NCBI GenBank assembly: GCA_024449915.1
Contig: JAMZAV010000443.1
Span: forward strand, 248,001-312,000
Direction: 5' to 3'
Length of the DNA: 64,000 bases
Source of the DNA: Sweltsa coloradensis
Lineage: Eukaryota > Arthropoda > Insecta > Plecoptera > Chloroperlidae
The notes beneath the pieces were generated by a model that was given only the letters and a program-made list of their open reading frames with translations, had not been told where the DNA came from and made no database searches. Each line of letters starts with the position of its first letter. The stretch's first letter is position 1. Below, one piece after another: positions 56,439-64,000 of the stretch. Both the position numbers and the translations under genes were made by a program.

Positions 56439-58044
56439 CCAGTTTCATTTGCAAATATTATGCACAATCTAACATTCCTTTCAAATAGACCTATATTCTT
56501 GGAAACGGATAATGAAGATGTTGAAACCCTACCCAGATGCCGCCCATGAATACTTGGCTCGCTTTACCCGTAGCATTGGCTCCTTCGTTTGATCGGTTTA
56601 CATGCCGAGGTCAGGAGGGCAGACAATAAACTACCGGCCGGACATGCTTTATATCTAGAGCTGTGTATCGCTATATTTGCATTGCATCCAGACCAGTAAT
56701 GTAAACATAGGGAGTAATAGAGCTGCTGGCGGTTTCCTTCAGCTAGTTATGAATGTTTGTAAGTGCACCTAATGTAGTTACAGACCCTTTCATACCCCAC
56801 GTTCATTTTTTAAATGTACATCAACTTTCAAATTTTTTCCGGGTACAACTATTTTTTTATTTGTCACCAATTTTATTTTTTTGGAGAAGATTGAAAATTA
56901 CACATCTACAAAAAGGCTAAAAATGGGAAAAATTTAGTTTGTCCCGGAAATGTAACAAATCTCTAGTATTGCTACCATTTGAAATACACCAAATTCAAAA
57001 CATGCACATTTAAAAAAAATATATAGTTTAAGGAATGTGTTTCAAATTTGAAATTGTTCTTAAAATAAAGCTTAAGTCCAAAAGCCCAAATTTCCCCAAA
57101 TTCCTTAAAAAACCCGATTAACCGTACCCTTTGAAAAAAAAAACAACACTAAAAATCATACCCCTAGAAAAGATTAGAAATTGAATAAAGTGCCTAAAAT
57201 GACTTCATTTAGACCAATTATACTTGGATCTGAAAGGATTAAACCAAAAAAGTCAGGAAAAGTCAGAAAAGTCAGAAAAATCAGAAAAGTCATTTTACAA
57301 TTTAATTTCTTATCTTCACATTACTTTAAATTTGTTCTAATTTTTCCTTCTCTTGATTCACAAACTGTTTAAAAATAATTATTATTAACATTTTTCCCCC
57401 CCCCAATATTATTTGTTATATTGTTAATATATCAATCTTTGTATGCCATATTATTAAAAGAACGTCGTATATGTCCTTTGGCTTTCTAATTAAATAAATA
57501 AGTAAATAAATACATATCAGTATCACATAGTAGTGGCGTGTACTGCATAACCCTGCTTGTAGCTGGAGAGACAGCACCGCAACCTTCGCTTCGGCCCCGG
57601 TTTGAAATATGATCGTTCGCTGTGAGATTCAATCGCAGTTTATTACATTGGAAAATACACTCTCCGTATAGCTCCAAACTTAATTCTCCTCCGCACCGTG
57701 AGACGGCGCTAAGACTAGGGAAGGTTTCCAGCACATCCCACGTTTTACGCATCTTGAAACACGAAATAATAATGTTCTATTTTACTTATTGTAAAAATTT
57801 ACAAAATCTGGATAGCTCTTTGCCCCAATATGACATGGGAGGTATCGGTGATATTTTTTTTAAAAATTTTCTGTGTCTTACATGTTTCAACATGACATCC
57901 TTAAAGAATCCACCTTTTATAAGTTCGAAGCAAGTCTACATTATTAATTTATCGGCTATTCTTTCATTTTTCAATGATGATTCCAAGACTGAGCTTTGGG
58001 CACCAGCTGTGGCCTACATTAGTAGATAGCAGACTATTATATTC
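56439..58044. other. Non-coding stretch with one unassigned ORF
   Basis: A 135-codon plus-strand frame (57622-58029) ends just before a LINE 3' end. Its sequence (e.g. LDSSLPQYDMGGIGDIFF) matches nothing I recognise, so it may be a worn coding relic or chance. A GTCAGAAAA-type short repeat occurs at 57251-57293. Confidence 0.25.
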
Positions 58045-58115
58045 CGTTGTCCTTTTACTTTGTCAACCAGTTTTTATAACTGAATAGGATGAAGTTAAAT
58101 AATAATACATTCTGT
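58045..58115 (+). mobile_element. LINE 3'-end fragment, family G
   Basis: GTTGTCCTTTTACTTTGTCA, AGTTTTTATAACTGAATAGG, ATGAAGTTAAATAATAATA. It is the plus-strand match to 51388-51480. Confidence 0.5.
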
Positions 58116-58669
58116 TAATTTCAAATTAATTAACACAAATATATAGTGTCAATTATTCATATAAAGTCTGTGTAAAATACCAAGTGTTATTAATTTTGTG
58201 CATACTTATGAACGAATGCACGTGTAAGTTAGTATGTTTAGTAGACAGTCACAAAGTTCCCGGCACGATTCATGTAAACGACGAGTAAGCTACATGCAGC
58301 AGCTGTGTAATCACCTACCGTAGAGTTATGAGCTGCAAGATAAGTGAATTATTACCAACATTTAGAACGAGGTTCAAGCTACGAGTCATCCTGTTTGTTC
58401 GCACATCTCTAGCTTTAGAATAGTTCGACTCCAGAGTCCAGACCCTGGCAAAGAGGAGAGTTTCCTCCAGGGTGCAGACACGTAGCTTATTGCGAACTTT
58501 ACCCACTGTATGTAGAATAATAACATGTTTCGATTCGTGTTTTACACTCCGATAAAAGTAAAACTAATTATTAAATTCAAGTCAATACCCCATTTTTCAC
58601 TTAACCAAGTCCCATTTTTTAAATCAAAGAATTTTATAATTTAATTAATATAATTTTTCGTTGGAAGCC

Positions 58670-58830
58670 TGCCCAGGGTGCAATTCATGAAGCTAGGCTG
58701 TTTAGAGGACTCAATCCCTTGCATTCGCATTAACGACTGAGGAATAATTCGGGAAAAACTTCAGTCAGGATTTCCGGTCTCGACGGGATTGAAGCTAGGA
58801 CCTCCCGAATCAGAGGTCCAAGGTTCTTAA
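58670..58830 (-). repeat. tRNA-derived SINE, family 1
   Basis: The minus strand has GATTCGGGAGGTCCTAGC with a degenerate B box (GCTTCAATCCCGTCGAG), then AAATCCTGACTGAAGTTTTT, CTCAGTCGTTAATGCGAATG and AAGGGATTGAGTCCTCTAAA. It is truncated at the distal end. Confidence 0.65.
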
Positions 58831-59216
58831 AGTCTAAAAATAAATATGTTCATGTTAGGTCGATGTTGGGAAAAAATTCTCATAACGGCCGAGTATTCAT
58901 TGACTAATTAAATATTAAAACGTGATTAGGTCGTTCATAACTCGCGTGTTGCGTGTACACACTACGACCACACGCATAGAGTGGCTCAGCTTAGCTGCAG
59001 GCCAGGCCACGAGGTATAGCATTTAAAATAAGTATTTAATTAAATTAAAAAATTAAAATGTTGGTCTAATCAAATCAAGTAATTATCGAAACACAGTTTT
59101 TTGATGATGTGTTTTTCGTCTGTGATTATAAATTATAACTTTAATTCATCACAAAGGCCACTGTAATATGTTATAATGTGCTATGACTAACGGTTAGGGC
59201 GGTAGGCAATAATTCG
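58831..59216. other. Spacer left of the LINE
   Basis: AT-rich, no gene or repeat recognised. Confidence 0.4.
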
Positions 59217-59392
59217 ATAAGTAAGTAAGTAAGTAAGTAAGTAAGTATTTTATTCATTGGACAAATACATGGTATCTGTATGACACAATTATTCTCTGTA
59301 GAGAGGAATAGTGCAATGAATAATTCTAATAACTAATAATATATCTAAGATGATTGTGCCGTCTGGTGTAGAGATGTCCGTCTTGGATAAGA
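59217..59392 (-). mobile_element. 3' UTR and (CTTA)n tail of the ORF1-only LINE
   Basis: After the ORF1 stop the minus strand runs about 140 nt to an AATAAA signal (CCAATGAATAAAATACTTAC) and then a tandem CTTA tail of about eight units. Simple-repeat tails are typical of several non-LTR clades. The direct junction of ORF1 with a 3' end means ORF2 is missing from this copy. Confidence 0.6.
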
Positions 59393-59957
59393 TCACCCAA
59401 ACCTTTGCCTCTGAGCTACTTTTTGTTCAATGCGCTTATAGCATTTGCATTCTTTGTCCCAAACATTGTGGTTTTCATTTAATTGTAAACCATATCTATT
59501 ATTTGCTTGTATGCAGTTAAGGCAGCTAGCAGAGTCTGCTGTACAGTCTGGGGATTTATGGTACCCACCGCAGTAGCCGCACGCAAGTCCATTTTTACAG
59601 TTCGTCATTGTGTGGCCATATTGGCAGCATTTAAAACACCTTATCACATGTATATATTCGACCACCTTACATACATTCCACCCTATTTTAATTTTATCAC
59701 TCACGTCTTCTTTAGTTTCCTTGTCCACTTCAAATATTATATTAAATGTTCTTTTGTTGTAGTTTTTCTTGATATGTACAATTTTCATGCAGAAGTTTTC
59801 TCGGTTGTTACTTATGGTGTTGAGTCCATTTTGTTTGCATATTTCCTTTACCCAGTTTTCATTTTCACGTAGTTCATCCTCTTTGCTTACCCCAATAGCC
59901 ATTATCTTAACCGTATTTTTTATATTTGGTTTTGTAATGTCGTAGTCGTTCCCAGCT
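59393..59957 (-). pseudogene. Non-LTR retrotransposon ORF1 (gag-like), C-terminal half with three zinc knuckles
   Basis: About 187 codons from the Ala at 59956 to the TGA at 59393. The first ~100 residues continue the RRM-like gag core. The end holds three zinc knuckles: C-x2-C-x4-H-x4-C (CFKCCQYGHTMTNC), C-x2-C-x3-H-x4-C (CGYCGGYHKSPDC), and a longer C-x2-C...H...C (starting CLNC, ending WDKEC). Three CCHC motifs near the C terminus are characteristic of ORF1 proteins of I/R1/Jockey-type non-LTR elements, which bind the element RNA. The 24 codons before Ala (MIQLSSVLVV...) belong to the inserted MITE. The frame is otherwise open, so the element was probably intact shortly before the insertion. 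Confidence 0.8.
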
Positions 59958-59960
59958 TTA

Positions 59961-60417
59961 AGGCCGATGCACAATTGCCCGGTAACGACAACGAGAACGA
60001 CAACGAGAACGGAAGAAAGTTGAATCACACGTTAACTTACAACACGATGCACAATAAAGCTTCCCGTTGCCGGTCGTTCCCGTATCCCGGCAACGACAAC
60101 GGGAACATCACCAAGTTTTAACTTTCCGTAACGTTCCCGTTCCGTACGTTACCGGAACCAATCGGAATCAAGATGTGCACGTCCTAAAACTATTTTATCA
60201 ACTGATTGATGGTTTATACGCGAGTAATATGCGAAATAAATTGAATAAACATGAGCGGAATAACAAAACAACAAAATATAATAACAAACACTTATTATTT
60301 GATTTGTTCCCGTCGGCTTGCTTCACGGGCTATTGTGCATCGAAGCCCTTAACGTTAGCGTCTTCCCGTTCTCGTTCTCGTTCCCGTTCTCGTTACCGGG
60401 CAATTGTGCATCGGCCT
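59961..60417. mobile_element. 457-bp PIF/Harbinger-like MITE inserted in the LINE ORF1
   Basis: The ends are inverted repeats beginning AGGCCGATGCACAATTGCCC and GGTAACG, then (GAGAACG/GACAACG) units. TTA lies on both sides (59958-59960 and 60418-60420), fitting the 3-bp TWA target duplication of PIF/Harbinger elements. A second, internal inverted pair (CGATGCACAATA near 60042 and TATTGTGCATCGAAG near 60332) suggests a nested or rearranged structure. No transposase is present. It interrupts ORF1 and causes the ends of both halves to run into spurious codons. Confidence 0.75.
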
Positions 60418-61195
60418 TTACAGTTGTCTCTTTTTGAAGAGCCTGTAGGCCTTCTCTGCTGTCACAGACTATCACCACTCCCCCATCTCTGATTTCTTTA
60501 ACTTTAGTCACTCCTATTCCCATTTCACTAGGGTTTACTGCCTTTTTTACTTCTTCTCTTGTTTTCTTGCTATCTTGTGCGGCGTGTGATTTAGGTTTGA
60601 CTATTACAGCCAACTCTTGCGTCTTGGTATTTTGGCCTCGATTCACGATCGCGCTATAGGTTGAGTTCTTGTTCTCTTTTGATTCGCCGCATCCGCCTCC
60701 TTGTTCCAATCGACCAATCTTGCCGTGTCGATCAGTCGAAGTATCCACTCGCATGCTAGCATCTTTGCGACACATCGATTCGCCATCATGCATCGCAGCT
60801 ATTTGTGGGACTACCTTAGCCTCACTTTTACCATGTATTATGTTTTGAAGTAATATTATCATCTCTGCTTGGATATTTAATCGTTTTGTCATTTCGGTAT
60901 TTACCTTTTCCTTTTCTTCTACTATCTTCTTTGTTAGTTCTACTTCGATCCTTAATTCTTTGCATTTGCACATGTATCGAAGCTCTGGGTCTGGGCCTAG
61001 GCCTAGCTCGCCGACGTCACCAGTTTTCTGAACAGCGAGTGTTAGCCTTTTGATCAGCACCTCTTTTTTACCCTCTTTATTTAAGCCTAGAATTTCTAGC
61101 TCCTTTACTAACTCCTTTTTACTCATATTTCTTTTTAATTTAGCATTATTAATACTACTACCGTCGTTTATAACTGACACTACATCTTCCGCCAT
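60418..61195 (-). pseudogene. Non-LTR retrotransposon ORF1 (gag-like), N-terminal half with SAP domain
   Basis: About 260 codons from the ATG at 61195. Residues 24-54 (MSKKELVKELEILGLNKEGK...) form a SAP domain, a helix-extended-helix DNA-binding motif. Residues 76-122 are charged and heptad-like, a probable coiled coil for ORF1 multimerisation. Residues ~192-260 (AVIVKPKSHAA ... GGVVIVCDSREGLQALQKET) match the start of the RRM-like core of gag-type ORF1 proteins of R1/I/Jockey-related elements. After Lys260 the frame enters the MITE and stops at 60323. The two halves would total about 447 residues. No reverse transcriptase or endonuclease was found on either side. Confidence 0.8.
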
Positions 61196-62756
61196 CCTTC
61201 ATACGCAGAAACACATAAAACGAGATAGGCCTAATCCACTGCTTAACAATTTGAACAAGAAGACCTGTCCTTTTCAAAGAATTCTTGGAGCCTTGACAAA
61301 TTCATTTGTTTCACATGTTTTGTTTGTCATCTAAAATTCCTCAAAATACTTTTTTAAATCACCATTATCCATCTCACCTGTTCATAGAAATTGCAGACAA
61401 CGATAGTCCAACTTTAATACACCAATCTTCACCCCTTGGTCACAAAACTATTTCACAACACCATGTAGAACTCAAAATACATTATATTTCAACATTCCAA
61501 AATCAAATTCCACACTCCTACAACTCACCGCCATCCAAGCCAAGTCAAATCAAACTAAACTGCTATGAATCAACAGAAACACATTTTATAATGAGGTTAT
61601 TAAGTTCGATTTAAAAACAGCTTAATTTATATTTTGGTGATAAAGTAAAAGTACCATGATTGTCAAATAAATTAAAATAGATATGAAAAGACCGCGAAGA
61701 CCAAGATAAAACAATAGCTCAGTCTCGTTGAAAAGAAGGTTCGACTGATTGTACAGCAGCATAACCCGAAACGTTATTTTCACGTAGGGTATCTCGTTAG
61801 TAATTGATTACGATGATGATGATTTTGTTCATTTATTTTATAATGAACACTTTTGGTCACTTTTGGTTAAAGTTATTAACATTATCATAGAATATCAAAG
61901 TTTATTGTTAAACTGTCAGAAACCATTTACGGAAATGAATGTTTTCGAACTTTGTAACAAAATCAAAAATAGTAAAACTCAATTGATTTAAATTATTAAT
62001 TACATCAAATCAATAATTATACCATTGTGAATTTCCGCTTCCATGAAAACTGTGCAACTTTCGTTCAAATGCAATGTAAGTCAGCCGAACCAACTGAAAC
62101 CTGATGTCCTGTAATTATCATCCAGTTCCAGTTATATTTATCTCGGTAAATCATTACAGGCATCAATTTCTAATTAACTTGAATCATATCAAAGTGGGGC
62201 AAACTGTTTATGACGTGCACATCTTCAAACTGTTCGCGAACTGGGTCGAACATACAATAAGCAAAGAGTTTTAATATCCGATGCTGAGCTCAACAGCCAT
62301 CAAGCACACACAGGACGAGGAGGCGAGGCGCAGATCAGCATGCACGAGATACTTCTTCTCGCTTCATCCGTTCATCGTATATTAACAAATGTGCCTGATT
62401 TGTTTGACACAATTTGTGAATAATCAAGGTGGGATGAGTCCAAAGGAGGTTTAACTTTATAAAATTAAGGAAAGAGGAGTTTTTCAAAGGAATTGCAACT
62501 TTGATGCGAGGCACTTTAGCTCTTCTATGTAGTGGATTATTGTGAAAACTTGATTATACATAGATTTTTCAGGAGAAACTTACTCAAATACAATTCACGT
62601 CCCTATGGAGGTGGTTGTACTTATGAAGGGGATTCCAAGGGCTGTTTAAAAGAACGAAAGAAAGAAAAGTTAGATTTAAGAAGAAGATAAATGGAACATT
62701 TAAAATTTTGTGTATATAATGCCCACTTATACAGGTATTTTAATGAACTTACTATA
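61196..62756. other. Region upstream of the LINE ORF1 and beyond
   Basis: It presumably begins with the 5' UTR of the LINE, but no 5' boundary or target duplication was found. Short ORFs here (94 and 102 codons) show no domain. A TAGGCCTA octamer is at 61226. Confidence 0.35.
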
Positions 62757-63049
62757 GTTAACAGTTCCACTGCCTTCTCAATAATTTAAAACGTAAACTG
62801 ACCTAAAAGGGTTAACAGTTCCACTGCTTTCTTAATAATTTAAAACATAAACTGACCTAAAAGGGTAAAGTTAACAGTTCCAGTGCCTTCTCAATAATTT
62901 AAAACATAAACTGACCTAAAAGGGTTAAGTTAACAGTTCCACTGCTTTCTCAATAATTTAAAACGTAAGCTGACCTAAAAGGGTTAAGTTAACAGTTCCA
63001 GTGCCTTCTCAATAATTTAAAACGTAAACTGACCTAAAAGGGTTAAGTT
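62757..63049. repeat. Minisatellite, 55-59-bp unit x 5
   Basis: Five units of GTTAACAGTTCCACTGCCTT, CTCAATAATTTAAAACGTAA, ACTGACCTAAAAGGG. The first unit lacks the AAGT step that makes the later ones 57-59 bp. The CTGACCTAAAAGGGTT section also occurs once at 51223-51238. Confidence 0.95.
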
Positions 63050-63604
63050 GAATCAGGGTGGCAACAAGCATGATGCCCGAGCATAATATGTACATGATTT
63101 GGAGCACCGTGGTTGTATAACGGATAAATCAAAGCACGTTGCTAAATTGAAAACAATTTGATCAACAACGAATTTTTAATAAAGACAATCTAAACGTTTT
63201 TAACCTTGTCCACCTTTGGACCATTTTTAAAAGGCAATAAATGTATTTTAATGATACAACACTATTATATTCTATCGGAATCTTACTCCCGATGACCTAT
63301 GTGTGTGGTGATTGTGCTAATTGGATATCAACGTTTAAAGATGGTGTAACATGTGTTTAAACCGTGTAGACACTTGATCCCAGCATGATACAATGATTTG
63401 ATGGTCACTGAGGACTTCATCGGTCCTGGGGTCCTGCCCGTACCTTGGTGTAGTGTAGCTGATACTACGACACAAGCGTATCACCCACTCTAGCCCCTGG
63501 TGGGGGTGGACAAGTAAAATTGCGATTTTGATTGCATAGCCAATGATCACTATCACAGATGATTTTCTTTTTTTAATGTGTTAAAGGCCACTCAAAGTTG
63601 CAAT
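63050..63604. other. Non-coding stretch
   Basis: A 73-codon minus ORF (63335-63556) has no domain. Its first codons lie in the 21-bp block shared with 43273-43293. Confidence 0.3.
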
Positions 63605-63690
63605 TAAAAATGTTTTAGCAATCGGCGGCTGAGATTTGACCGCAGACCCGTAGTCTACTCACTACTGGTATAATAAGGTCGACCTCTCAC
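63605..63690 (-). repeat. Degenerate tRNA-derived sequence
   Basis: The minus strand has GGTCTGCGGTCAAATCTCAG, a weak B box, preceded by ATACCAGTAGTGAGTAGACT. Evidence is limited to this box. Confidence 0.3.
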
Positions 63691-64000
63691 CCATCCCAAT
63701 GTCAATTCCTGGACGCTCAATGTTCCTTTCATAAGCTAGGGATCAATACATTAAAAATATGTAATTGAAACGAAAAATGCATGAAAATGGCTGGGAGCAC
63801 CGCTGACATTCCCTTGTCTCTTCAAACTATGAAACTTTTGACTCAGCCATGGAAGACAACATAACCTATGAAAATATTATGTCGAAAGACAATGTCTTAC
63901 TAAAGGTTATAGTTATTATAGCTCACTAGATGCGCTGTATACATGAAAACGTAAGAGAGACTAGATAAGCTCCTACCTGAGTGTGGACAAAGTGATAGAA

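Noticed and set aside
60067..60492. 141-codon plus-strand ORF
   Set aside because: It lies across the MITE and antisense to the gag ORF. The Arg-Ser repeats come from the GTTCTC units of the terminal repeat.

Overview
This looks like a window from a large, AT-rich, repeat-laden animal nuclear genome, most likely an invertebrate and plausibly an insect or other arthropod. It holds no intact protein gene. Short ORFs are scattered in all frames, there are dozens of transposon-derived repeats, microsatellites and minisatellites, many tRNA-derived SINE promoters, and one intact eukaryotic elongator tRNA-Met gene. The only convincing protein-coding sequence is a dead ORF1 (gag-like, SAP domain plus three zinc knuckles) of a non-LTR retrotransposon near the right end. 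The taxon is an inference; nothing here fixes the species.

Layout. 1-5.2 kb: two copies of a repeat that starts CTAGG and ends CATCC (family A), in opposite orientations, around two minisatellites (41-bp and 47-bp units). 5.2-13.6 kb: mostly unique AT-rich DNA with a 58-bp minisatellite, a tRNA-derived SINE and a possible solo LTR carrying 40-bp repeats. 14.2-17.7 kb: three family-D fragments and a 1.06-kb compound palindrome made of two inverted MITE-like copies. 22-27 kb: a CRE/CCAAT/TATA promoter candidate, a third A copy, a 45-bp minisatellite, a family-C copy and a 613-bp near-perfect palindrome flanked by TTAA. 29-31 kb: a strong recursive-splice-site-like sequence (minus strand) and an array of 27 TGACTCA motifs at 17-bp spacing. 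33.8 kb: tRNA-Met(CAT). 36-42 kb: SINEs, (CAGA)n and three palindromes. 43-47.5 kb: family-B elements, one split by a family-A insertion. 51-58 kb: LINE 3' ends, SINE bodies and a facing pair of (TTC)n/(GAA)n tracts with matching flanks. 59-61.2 kb: the LINE ORF1, split by a 457-bp PIF/Harbinger-like MITE, then a 3' UTR with a (CTTA)n tail and no ORF2. 62.7-63.05 kb: a 55-59-bp minisatellite.

The most interesting structure is a group of non-autonomous elements (called A, B, C, D and M here) with related ends and unrelated interiors. The A and B copies share CTAGG...CATCC ends, sit between two A residues (T|T on the other strand), and carry an inverted repeat about 32 bp inside the left end but flush with the right end. 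That asymmetry recalls Helentron/Helitron2-type non-autonomous elements. D and M are tied to them by partial end similarity only. The family names are mine, and no database comparison was possible.
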